A model generated the notes under the pieces. The model saw nothing but the letters and a program-made list of their open reading frames with translations. It did no database searches and was not told the DNA's origin. DNA of 64,000 nucleotides from Nageia nagi (lineage: Eukaryota; Pinophyta). Below are positions 45,421 through 55,899 of this stretch, piece by piece. A program made the position numbers and the translations under genes. The stretch is taken from assembly GCA_050084985.1 (NCBI GenBank), contig JBITNC010000001.1:36642001-36706000 (forward strand). Reading direction: 5' to 3'. Each line of letters opens with the position of its first letter. The stretch's first letter is position 1.

Positions 45421-45960
45421 GTCAACTAGCTCTTTAGAAGAAAATATCAACCATCTTTCTTTTGAAATAAGGAAGGAAAATATTCTAATATAGGAATATC
45501 ATGATTTAGAACTTCTCCACATAAACTTCTTTGTACTTGCAAAACCTCTTTGAAATTTACCTCTTGCCAAAGTAGTTGTATTGACTAAGAACATAATGTT
45601 GTTACCTTTTGATATTTGATTTGGGCAACTCAGAGTGTGCCCCCATGAATTCATCATATTTCATTAGTAGAAAAAGGAGGTATTGTATCATAAATCAATA
45701 AATCCTCATCAATATCATAACAAATTTTATCATAGTGCATGCTAGAATAAGATTTATAGGATATGTTATTTGCTCAATATTTTGATAACTTCCTAGCCTT
45801 TGTTTTAATCTTTTCAAGCACCCAAATTAGTAGGAAAAGAATACATCCCTTGTTATTTACCCAAACCTCCCCCTTTGTAATTAAAATTTTGTATCATATA
45901 TATTTTTACAAAAGGATATGGAAAAGAGTCATAGATTTTACTTGGACCATTCCTTCATCC
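45421..45960 (-). pseudogene. Element E region upstream of RT, degraded
   Basis: Short pieces such as EFMGAHSELPKSNIKR (near 45600-45650) and GMKEWSK (near 45940) resemble the protease-RT linker of Tat elements. No active-site motif was found. Confidence 0.4.
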
Positions 45961-47835
45961 CTTCAAGATTAGGAGTAGGTGAAAGAGATGCAATAGAGCA
46001 ATGCAATCCTAATTATCCATCATTTTCATGATATGGATGTACCTCAACATAATGTAGGCATTTCTCAAATTGTACTAGCTTTGATCATCCAAGATCTCTA
46101 ATGTTAGACACCTAATCCTTAGGGATTATGGTATATAAAATATAATAGTATTTACTTACTATATTTAGAAAATTCAACTATAGGAATTTACTTATTTTTT
46201 TAGGTGTAATAAGGAAGTACATATGAAGATTTCCATGTATAATCAAAAGGTCACCCATGAAGGTGAATATTAAATTCATTTATAATGTATTTATTCTCAT
46301 GTCAAAGCTAATACAATACTTTTTAATCTTGGAGTTATCTAGATTGACATTGCTATCATATTCATGAGATTAAAACTCTCTAACTCCATGCAAAATCAAA
46401 GAGTAACTCCATCCAAAGTTTTTCTAAAATCTTTGTCTTACATTTTTTTACAAATTTTGTTTCTCAAAATCCATTTGTAAGCCATATTTTTATTCCTTTT
46501 ATTATTTTGGTCAATTTGATATATAACATGACTTATTTTGGAGCAAAAATGGCAAAATTATATGCATTTGAAGATTTAATTTGTGAGTAAGGTTTTGATA
46601 TCAAGCAAATTTTTGAAGTCTATTGGAGTTTTTTGAGGTGGCATATGTGCATTATATTTTAAGAAAATGTACAACCAAACTAATGTGTCTCCCAACTCCA
46701 AACTACATGTTCTTTGCATTGGAAATCCCATGCATTATTTTCAATCAAGCCCATGTGCCAAAAGAACTCCACCCATACTATCACTCTCATCACTCCATCC
46801 CATGTGCCAAAATAACTCATATTACTACTATTAATTTTCCCCCCTAATACTTGATGGTTTCAACCCCATAGTACCTGCATGGCATGCCAACCATTTCATC
46901 TTTAGCCTCCATGTGCCTCTTTAGCTCTTGTTTCACGTGCCTTACCTTTGAAACCCCCTATATCATAAATAGCCTCACCATTTATTTTTCCTACATATTT
47001 GAATTGGAGTGCATTAGGACCAAATTGCCTGTTACACATTATGTTCCATATCCCCACCTTATGTGTAACAATAGCTCCCCAAGAGCTCATGTTGCCACCT
47101 CACATATCCCATCTACCATGCATTTCTTGCATGCCCCTACCACTACCAATCATCTAAGATCTGTGATGCATATAACACTCATTAGCTAAAATTGAATAAT
47201 CCTACATCACCATGTGGAATCCACACTCAATTGATATTTTGATTACCACTATACTGCTACCTTAGTACCACATGGAGTATAGTCAGTTGCCACATCACCT
47301 GCCATCTCAACACCACATATCCTACCTAGCTAGTATTGTCACATCATTATCCTACCACATCACTTCTATATTAGCACCCACCTTGCCATGTCAACCCACC
47401 TTCACAGTTAGTAGTCTACATCAAAAAATATGCCCAATCATCATTTTGAGGTGCTTTTTAGCCTTTTTTTGAATTTTGAAGAGTATTTTGCCATAAATTC
47501 TTCATTTTTTATCCATTTTTGGTGATTTTTTCCCTTGGATCTAAAATTTTGATGGCTACAATTTGAGATGATTTTTAGACCTTGAAAGTATATATATTTT
47601 GATAAAAATACAAAATTTGTGTAAACTTATTTTTAGGAAAAGATCACTTAACATTTGAAATTTTGAGATATTGAAGTTTTTTGAAAAATGCATTCACTTG
47701 TGAACATTGTTGTAATAATGTTAACTAGTAAAGATAATTAGCTAGAGTGGTCTAGTAAAATTAATCATATCTTGATTTTTAATGTTTTTATATTGGCATT
47801 TGTGATAGTGATAACCAACCTACCAAACTAATTGA
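45961..47835. other. No recognised gene; partly C-rich repeats of CCAC/CCATG words
   Basis: From about 46740 to 47450 the + strand is rich in CCATGTGCC, CCACATC and ACCTCC words and has several overlapping ORFs on both strands (46623-47472) without recognisable domains. It may be an LTR or leader of element E or F. Confidence 0.4.
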
Positions 47836-48580
47836 TGCCTAGGAGCTTGCATTTTGGAACATGAAAAATAGTAAGGCATATGCTTTGATTATAGCTTCAA
47901 TTAGTGAGGTGGTTAACCACCATATTAAATCTATAAATGATGCATGTAATGCATTGAAGAAACTCAAAGACTTGTCTGACTCCCATTTTAAATTAGAATT
48001 AATCCAACTTCAATTGAAATTTTTTAACCTAGAGTTAAAAATTGATGATTCCATGGCACTGATTTCTAAAATTAGAGTAATAATGCATGACATTAACTCT
48101 ACTGGTATAAAGATTGATATTTCTCTCATAACTTTGATTAAGGTATTATACCCAACATATTCAAATTATCTTGAATTCTAGCAAGCTAGTGGTAATTTAA
48201 ACTATCTCACATTTGAATCTTTGATGCTTTGGTAGATAAGATTGCAGAATGTGAGAAGTCATTTAGCAAGAAATATAGTGATCCTACTTCAAATAAATTA
48301 TATATTTATCAAAAGGGAAATAATGTTGTAAATGATTCTTCTTGAGGTGAAAGTAGTAACCATGGTCATGGTAGGAGGAATTGTAGAGGAAGAGGGGGCA
48401 AATCTAATCAAGGTAATCATGAAGAGAGGAACAATCTTCATTGTATTATATGTGACAAATGAGGCCATGTAGCTAATACCTACTATATTCCATGAGATAA
48501 TATCAAAGAAAAGAATAAAAAATGAGAGCAATATAAGAGTAATAATCCTAATTCTTCTCACTATATTACAACTTATTATA
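47836..48580 (+). pseudogene. Element F copia gag
   Basis: Open 47861-48181: KNSKAYALIIASISEVVNHH, ALKKLKDLSDSHFKLELIQL and TLIKVLYPTYSNYLEF, the gag pattern of this copia group. Further on GNLNYLTFESL and a Gly/Arg-rich stretch lead to a zinc knuckle, LHCIICDK-GHVANTYYIP (48437-48490), in which the last Cys is Tyr. Stops near 48179, 48235 and 48460. Confidence 0.85.
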
Positions 48581-48599
48581 ATACTACAATTGAAAATTT

Positions 48600-49930
48600 A
48601 TGTAATAATTCATTTATATCTTGGGAGGATGCATTGTTGCTTCATACTGGTGTAACATGTTATATGTCATTTTGATGAGATTTCTTTGAGAAGATGAATC
48701 CTAGCATTTATGGTGTGATGTACTTTGATAATATATCTAGTATCAAACCTTTGGGTATTGGTATTGTGAGACTTAAACTTCTAGGCCTACTAGATATGCT
48801 TCTTCATAATGTGCTCTATCTTCTTGAATTATGAAGAAACCTATTATCTCTTATGCTTATTCATCAACAAGGACACTCAATTAATATGTTCAATGGTAAA
48901 ATGAAGATAAGGAAGTCTTTCGATAATAAAGTGTTGATGATTGGTGAGGAGGATGAGAAGCTTTTGAAGCTGCATGGGAGTTCTACTAGATCAAAATTTT
49001 TTTCTTACCTAACACATCAAGAAAAAGGTCTCTATAATCTAGTATTTTGTGGTATTCAAGATTTTAGTATCTCAATTTTTATGATCTCCATTTATTAAAA
49101 AAGAGAGGTTTTTTGGGATTGCCTACTATTTCTAGGAATATAGAACCTTGTGAAGCATGTGTCCTAGAAAAGCACAATAAATAACATTTTTCTAATTCAA
49201 AATTTAGAGCATGTAGAAAATTAGAACTCATACCCTTTGATTTATGTGGACATCTATCCCTTTTGCTACTAGAAATAAATATATCATGACTCTCATAGAT
49301 GATTACACTAGGATGTGTTGGGTGTATTTGTTGAAGAACAAGTTTGAATATTTTGAAAATTTTAAGCAATTTCATACGATGATTGAGAAATAAGCACATA
49401 CTCAAATTAGCATACTTCATTTTGATAATGGGGGTGAATACACATCATATGAATTCAAAAACTATCTTAGTCAACATGGAATCAAACATAAAATAATCAT
49501 TCCCTATAATCTATAATAAAATGGTGTAGTTGAGAGGATGAATAGAACCTTATTGAATATGATACATGTAATGTTGTTCTTCAATAATGTGAAAATGATA
49601 TTTTGTGGTGATGTAGTTCTCTATGCAATGTATGTCAAAAACAAATGTCCATCTCATGCTCTTAATAATAATACTCTATATGAAATATGATTTGGCCATG
49701 TTCCTTTAGTTCGATATCTTAGGATTTTTGGTTCCACATGTTATGCCCTAGTCCCTAAGGAATAAAGATATAAACTTGGTGTTAAGAGAAAAAATATATT
49801 TTTTTGGGGTACTCAGATACCACCAAGGACTATAATATTTATGATGAGGTAAATACAAAGTTTCTCTTAGTAAGGGACATCATTTTTTTGGAATGTTCTA
49901 AGAGTGATTTGACTATTGAGTGACAACTTG
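48600..49930 (+). pseudogene. Element F protease and integrase
   Basis: The protease starts WEDALLLHTGVTCYMSF, where the active D-T-G is H-T-G, then GVMYFDNISSIKPLGIG and LLHNVLYLLEL. 48853-49098 is open: LIHQQGHSINMFNGK to LYNLVFCGIQDF. Integrase follows in pieces: the AHxG-type finger is degraded near 49140-49180, the core near 49250-49560 (IDDYTRMCWVY-like, FDNGGEYTS-like, PYN-QQ-NGV-ERMNRTLL after frameshifts), and YSDTTKDYNIYDEVNTKFL near 49810-49870. Confidence 0.8.
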
Positions 49931-50399
49931 ATCACCTTTATAGGTTTACCCATGAAAAGCATTTCTTTGAAGTAGATTATGAGATTCCAAATCTTGAGGG
50001 GGGGATCCTCATATTGGATCAATATTTAGAATCTAAACCACTTGTGCTTATCTCAAAGTGCCTAATCTAATAGCAACACCTATTTCAATAGCATAAGCAT
50101 GTCCTCCATCAAAACAAGATCCTTCCTCTTTGTCAATTCCAATAGCTCCTTTATATGATGTGATTGATGGGATTGGTAGGTTGATATTGAAGGAAGTGAA
50201 TAACTTAATCAATTTATTGATAAACTAGAAATACCATAGAATATTCCTAAGTGGATTTCTAAAACACTTGAGAGTATTCATCTTGATAAAGTTGAAAAGA
50301 TAGGAACTAGAAGTTCCTACAAAGAAAGATTAGAAGATGGAGTAATAGAGGGTTCAAATTTAGTTGATGATATGGAATGTTCATTTTATTGTGAATTGA
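49931..50399 (+). pseudogene. Element F linker between integrase and RT
   Basis: Contains FTHEKHFFEVDYEIPNLEGG and WISKTLESIHLDKVEKIGTR-like sequence, the variable linker of this copia group. Broken by stops. Confidence 0.6.
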
Positions 50400-50848
50400 A
50401 TTTTTTGACTGATTATGAGCCAACTTTATTTAAAGAAGATTTTCTCATGATTTCCAGAAAGATGCTATTGGATGCAAGTGGATCTACACAAATAAGTACA
50501 TATTAGATAGCTCACTTGAGAAACATAAAGTGAGGCTTGTTTCTAAGAGTTTTGCATAGAAAGAAGGTATTAAATATGATGATACCTTTGCTCCTATAGC
50601 TAAATGGGATACTATTCATTATTTATTGGCAATATTAACTTAGCATAGATGGAAAGTTCACCAGATGAATGTAAAAATTACTTTATTGAATGGTGATTTG
50701 AAAGAGAATATGTACATGAAACAACAAAAGGATTTGTAGTTAAGGGCTAGGAATATAAAGTTTGCAAGCTCATCAAGTCTTTGTATGGCCTAAAACAAGC
50801 TCCTCATGCTTGGTATGAAAGGCTTAATAAACATCTCTTAAATATTAA
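50400..50848 (+). pseudogene. Element F reverse transcriptase, N-terminal half
   Basis: Reads GCKWIYTNKYILDSSLEKHK, VRLVSKSFA, KEGIKYDDTFAPIAKWDTI, VHQMNVKITLLNGDLKENMYM and [20 protein letters not shown]. The catalytic Asp of QMDVK is Asn. It is cut off before the YVDD box by the LTR of element G. Confidence 0.9.
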
Positions 50849-51675
50849 TGTTGATAGATGTTTTGGTATCACTTAGGGTTTTATTCTAAATGATCCAAAG
50901 TAAATATAAACATTTACTATATGATTTATATTAAATAATTAACCTAAATAAATACATATGAATAAGAGAATATAATAGTACAATAATAGAATAACAAAAT
51001 TACATTGATGTTTTGATATAAAATGAGCTATACACATTGGAGAGAAAGGAATCAAGTGAAAGATAAATACCTATATACCGTTACCTATGTTAAGATTGAG
51101 GATATGATGGATAAATTTTTCAAAGAATAGTAACCATGTTATGTAAACTCCAAGGCCAATTATAGAAGAAACATTAGTGCAAGTGCTATTCTCTAAGATC
51201 TTAGCATGAGAATGAACATTAGTGTGAACATGAATAGTAGCATAAGCATGAATGTTAGCACATGAATGAATGCTCCTAAATAATTATGTTTCCAAACAAG
51301 GATCAATGATAATAAGCTAAACCAGGCATATGATTACAAAAGTGGATAACAAATATTTTCTCAAGTGATAACAAGATTCCAATCTCAATAGGAAGCATTA
51401 AGAAACTTATAAGAGTAGGGTACTGACTATTGAGATGTAATATTGACATGCTTTCTCTAGATTAAAAATAATTTCATTTATATCAAATGTGATTCACCAT
51501 TTGACCTCTTAAATATTGGTTGAAGTCATCTTGGAGTACCTAACATAAAACATAAGAACACAACTTGAGAAATATGTAATAATAAGGTATAATATGACTA
51601 AAATATGATTAAATGTGTGTATAAAATTACACCTAAGTGTGACCATGTTAAGGGGACCACTTTTAGGTATCACCA
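50849..51675 (-). repeat. Element G-left LTR
   Basis: Minus orientation TGGTGATACCTAAAAGTGG ... CATCTATCAACA, 827 bp. It aligns with the reverse complement of 54605-55410 over its whole length (for example GGTCCCCTTAAC, AGGTACTCCA, AAACCCTAAGTGATACCAAAACA). Confidence 0.88.
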
Positions 51676-51690
51676 GATGCCCTCCTTTAC
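51676..51690 (-). other. Polypurine tract of G-left
   Basis: On the minus strand AAAGGAGGGCATC directly before the LTR; the G-right counterpart is AAAGAGGGGCATC. Confidence 0.75.
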
Positions 51691-53249
51691 AAGTATAATG
51701 AAATTGAATTTTGAAATGACATTATGCTTACAAAGGAAGTAAGGTAAAGCAAAGAAAAATTTGATACACCCTTGGTTTAGCTATCCAGATCATCAAGGAT
51801 TTGATGGTGTATATTTTCCCCTCTTTACCTTTTTTATAATATGTAATGGCTTGCATGTAGTAGAATCAACCAAGAGCAAAGAATGAAACCTAAAAATGAG
51901 AGGCACACACTTCTAAGAATATATATAATTTTTAAATCATAAAATATATAATAATTATAGTAAGAGAGAATATCATCACAAATGATATATAAATAATGAA
52001 GCAAGGATGAAATAAATATACTATGCATACATTGTCTTGAGAATACGGAATACAAAAATCCTCAATGTTTCATTCTTAAATGCATATATAAGAAATCATG
52101 ATAAAGGTGTGTCCACATCATTATAGCGTACATGTCCCTTTCCTAGATGGAACACATTCAATCACAACCATGTATGTTAACATCATCATGAGATACATGT
52201 CCCATTGCTAGATGCAACATATGAAAAGAACTACATGGTGATGGTTAGTTGAGATCCAACTGATAAAGATGACTCAAAGATGAAGGATAGTTAAGATCCA
52301 ACCATAAAATGTGACTAAAAGACATGGTTAGTTTGAATATTTTTCAACCATGATATGTAATATGTTGCTCATCATCATGAGGTACATACCCTAATCTTAA
52401 ATGTGATTTAAGGATGATTGGTTTGAATATTTCCCAATCATGCATGATTATAGTACTAATGATAATGTGGCAATTATATTGATGATTAATTTAGTTTCAA
52501 TCACCATGCTAATCCAAGAAAAATGGTTGGTTTAGTTCCAACCAAATGATAAAAATAGTGATGTTTATTTAATGTACACCTAACAAGGATATGATATGCT
52601 AAGAAAATAATGAAGCATGATATGATTAAATGATGATCATGAATATAAAGATAAGAGAGTAGAAAATAATACCTACACTTAACTATGATGAACAATTTGA
52701 TTTGGTAAAAAAATATTAGCATAGGTGTTAATGTTAGTATGCACATGAAAGGTAGCACGAGCACTAAGCCTCATGTTAATTCAGACCCTAAAAGTTTTCA
52801 AAAACTGAGATATGAATCTACTGAGTGATTTAACTTATGTGTGACATCTAATAACCACACTATATTGCCTAAGGCATTTTATACATGACTAACTAAACCC
52901 ATATCATTAGTATAAAATTGATTGACTACTATTTGAGATTGCCATATGGTTTATCTTACCTGAATATGACCATTGATCATTGTGATTTTTATTTTATCTT
53001 AAAATATGCTAAGAATACCAATGTTTACATTAGAATGAATGATGAATTTTGTATATAAATCTAACATGGGTTATAGCTAAATAAAATGAAAATGGATATA
53101 GAATCCTAATATCTAAATTTTGTACTGATGACTTACTAAAGGATGACCTCTAGAACTTGTGTGATAAGCTTCCCTTATGCATAAAAGGACTTGAGATGCT
53201 TTGTATTGGTTGAAAATTTATCAACTTTTCCATTAACTATTTCCAATAT
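51691..53249 (-). other. Element G-left 3' internal non-coding region
   Basis: 51691 to about 52110 is the inverted match of 54181-54589. 52110-53249 shows no protein. Repeated words like AACCATGATATG and CAATCATG and ATG-rich stretches (52140-52520) are visible. Small ORFs at 51834-52055 and 52501-52764 have no homology. Confidence 0.5.
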
Positions 53250-53850
53250 ATATATGTTATTTGAATATTTTATATTAATGATGTAGGGACCAATCTAATT
53301 AGTATCAAACTTTCCTTTATCTTGCTTTTGAACTTGTGATTTGTGATGATTTTATTTAAGTACTAGATCATCCACTTGGAACTCTCTTAGTACAATCTTC
53401 TTGCCATATACTTTCTTGGCTCATTTATTATAAGTTCTAAGATGTTTTAAGGCATGGAATATGTTTATAGTACAATCCGTCTATCTACCTTAGTCTTTCT
53501 TTATACTACTCTTTCCAATCAATGATGCCTTCTAAAGACACCCTTAATGATGGTATTTCTACCTCCAATGGTAAGATTGCGTTATCTACATAGGCCACTT
53601 AAAATAGAGTACACATTTCATATTTTTGAACATGTAAAATGCAATCCTTTTCCATAGATGGCCAATAATAACCTAATTTTAAGAGCTTATGATAAATAGG
53701 TTTACCATTGAAATGACCTCCATTTATGCTATAATGTACTTGTTCCATAGCCTTATTTGCTTCAATTTCATTTAAACATCTAATCAAAGTACCATCAAAT
53801 GACCTTTTATAAAGAATATTGCTAATCATGACATATCTTATAGCCATGCA
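53250..53850 (-). pseudogene. Element G-left integrase, catalytic core deleted
   Basis: 53847-53599 is open: MAIRYVMISNILYKRSFDG, IRCLNEIEANKAMEQVHYSI, GGHFNGKPIYHKLLKLG and YYWPSMEKDC, the zinc finger of Tat-like integrases. Immediately left the sequence jumps to AYVDNAILPLEVEIPSLRV and to the C-terminal KVYGKKIVLREFQVDDLVLK and KGKFDTN-IGPYII (to about 53260). The DDE core between them, usually about 450 bp, is missing. Confidence 0.85.
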
Positions 53851-54180
53851 TTTTAGCCTTCACTTAAGGAACTTGGACTAATATGAATTTGGAAGCTATC
53901 CTTGCTTGGGGTAGTTGTAGATATTAGCATACCATGCATTCAATGGGAGAATAACACATATAAATGGTTCTCTTTTGAAGAACCCTTGAATTCATCATCA
54001 TTCATAAAGGAACAATGGCTAAGGCTATTGATTTTGATAATGGTTTCCTTAAACTGAGATAGGTTCTAGTGAAGCAATTTTAGCCATAACATTCACAAAT
54101 ATGTTATTGTTCCTTGAAATGTTCTCAAACTAAATATGTGTGAAGCACCTTTGAACCATTGTAGCTACTAGGTGTTCAAA
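53851..54180 (-). pseudogene. Element G-left aRH C-terminal end
   Basis: The minus strand reads FENISRNNNIFVNVMAKIASLEP, matching the RNase H end of Tat elements (usual form VPRxxNxxADALAxLAS, here with the last Asp changed to Asn). The linker to the integrase is degraded. The domain is truncated at the inversion point. Confidence 0.6.
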
Positions 54181-54589
54181 ACTTTATCATTATTTCTTGT
54201 ATATGAATCTAAGAATGAAACATTGAGTATTTATGTATTTAATATTCTCAATAAAATATATGCATATTATATTAATTTCATCCTTGCTCTATTATTGCTA
54301 TATCATTTATAATGAAATGCTATGATGTTCTCTCTTACTATCACTACTATATCTTTTATAAGTTAATAATCATATGCCTCTAATTTTTAGGTTTTATTCT
54401 TTTCTCTTGGTTGATTCTATTATATACAAAACATTACACCTTACAACCAAGAAAAAGAGGGGGTAACATACATCATAAAATCTTGATGATTGGGACAACT
54501 AAACTAGGGAAGTGTTAAATTTTTCTTCTCTTTACCGTTACTTCCTTTGCAAGCATAATATCATTTTAAGATTTAATTTCATTATACAT

Positions 54590-54604
54590 ATAAAGAGGGG
54601 CATC
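54590..54604 (+). other. Polypurine tract of G-right
   Basis: ATAAAGAGGGGCATC directly before TGTTGACACC. Confidence 0.75.
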
Positions 54605-55410
54605 TGTTGACACCTAAAATTGGTCCCCTTAACTTGGTACCACTTAGGTGTAACTTTACATATATATTTAATCACACTTTAGTCATATTTTACCTTATTA
54701 TCACATATTTCTTAGGTTGTGTTCTTATGTTTTATGTTAGGTACTCCAGTATAACTTCAACCAATATTAAAGGGATCAAATGGTGATATCATACCTGATA
54801 TAAATGTAAGTCTAATCTCTAACCTAAGGAAAGCATGTCAAGATTACATCTTGATAATTGGTACCCTACACTTGGGTGTTTCTCAACACTACTTATTGAG
54901 ATTGAAATCTTTTTATCACTTGAGAAAATATCTGTTATCCACTTTTATGATCATATATTTAGTTAAACCTATCATTATCTCTACTTTCATTGATCCTTGT
55001 TAAAGAACCTCATTATTTAGGAACATTCATGCCCACATTGATATTCTCACTTGTATTTAGATCTTAAAGATTAGCACCCATGCTAGTGTTTCTTGTGTAG
55101 TTAGCCTTGGGGTTCACACAACAAGGTCACTACTCTATGACAAGTTCATCCATTATATCCTCAATTTTGACATAGGTAAGAACACACATGTATTTATCTT
55201 TCACTTGATTCCTTTCTCTCTAGTGCATGTAGGTGATTTTTACATATTAACATCAATGTAATTTCATTATTCTATTACTGCATTATTATATTCCCTTATC
55301 CATGTATACTTGTTTGAGTTAATTAGCTTAGATTAGTCATACAAAAAATCTTTGTGTACTTTAGCTCATTTAGAATAAAACCCTAAGTGATACCAAAACA
55401 CATATCAACA
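54605..55410 (+). repeat. Element G-right LTR
   Basis: 806 bp, TGTTGACACCTAAAATTGG ... CATATCAACA with matching ends TGTTGA / TCAACA. It is the inverted partner of 50849-51675. Confidence 0.9.
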
Positions 55411-55840
55411 TATTGGAATACACCTTTCAAAGCATTTTATTTATTCAAATTAGGGTTATAATATAAAGTAATTTTGAACTTACTCATCTATTTTCCCTAG
55501 TTGGTTCCAAATCCACATATTGGTGCCCAAGTTTCATAGCATTTTCTTTCTCTAAAATTAAGGTTAGAATTTAAAGTTCTCTTGAACCTACTCATCTATT
55601 TTCCCTAGTTAGCACCATATTAACATATTGGTTCTGACCTTTCATAGCATTTTCTTTCTTTGAATTAAAGTTAGAATAATAAGTTATCTCAAACCTGCTC
55701 ATATCCTTTCCCTAGTTGGTTCCATATAAACATATTGGTGCCCACCTATTTATGGCATTTTTTCCCTTTTAATTAGTGTTATAAATAATGTTGCTTATGA
55801 ACCTATAATTCTACTGCAATATCAAACCTATTAAGGGTTT
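55411..55840 (+). repeat. Four tandem 107-bp units, each starting with the primer-binding-site motif
   Basis: TATTGG starts at 55411, 55518, 55626 and 55733, spacing 107-108 bp. Units 2 and 4 read TATTGGTGCCCA, units 1 and 3 are diverged. Each continues with TTTCATAGCATTTTCTTTC-like and CTCATCTATTTTCCCTAGTTGGTTCCA-like sequence. The first unit is directly after the LTR, where the primer binding site belongs. Confidence 0.9.
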
Positions 55841-55899
55841 TGTTTACACACTATATTCTTAAGGCATGTTTTTGTTACTAGCTATGAAAATAAATATTA

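Larger units (their letters stand above)
41535..45960 (-). mobile_element. Element E: Tat-type Ty3/gypsy element with solo LTR inside
   Basis: Minus-strand pol in the order linker, RT, RNase H, aRH, integrase. A second RNase H between RT-RH and integrase is the known hallmark of the Tat/Ogre group. Stops and frameshifts throughout; a solo LTR interrupts RNase H at 43627-44126. Gag and 5' LTR are not recognised; the region right of 45960 gives no domain. Confidence 0.87.
47836..50848 (+). mobile_element. Element F: Ty1/copia remnant truncated in RT
   Basis: Gag, protease, integrase and the first half of RT in copia order (integrase before RT). It ends exactly where the LTR of element G begins (50849). 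No 5' LTR or primer site was found. Heavily mutated. Confidence 0.9.
50849..54180 (-). mobile_element. Element G-left: minus-strand gypsy 3' half
   Basis: Right to left: end of aRH, integrase with a shortened core, 3' internal region, purine tract and LTR. The LTR end abuts the RT of copia F. The right border (about 54180) joins directly to the inverted 3' internal region of G-right. Confidence 0.8.

Noticed and set aside
46623-47472. Several ORFs of 62-101 codons on both strands
   Set aside because: They overlap on opposite strands, have no recognisable domain and follow a C-rich repetitive composition.
50849-55410. Foldback or MITE-type DNA transposon
   Set aside because: The inverted arms contain LTR ends, a purine tract and 3' interior sequence, so they are two retrotransposon pieces in opposite orientation.
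55411-55840. CRISPR-like array
   Set aside because: The 107-bp units are repeated as a whole and diverged, without short constant repeats and unique spacers; the genome is eukaryotic.
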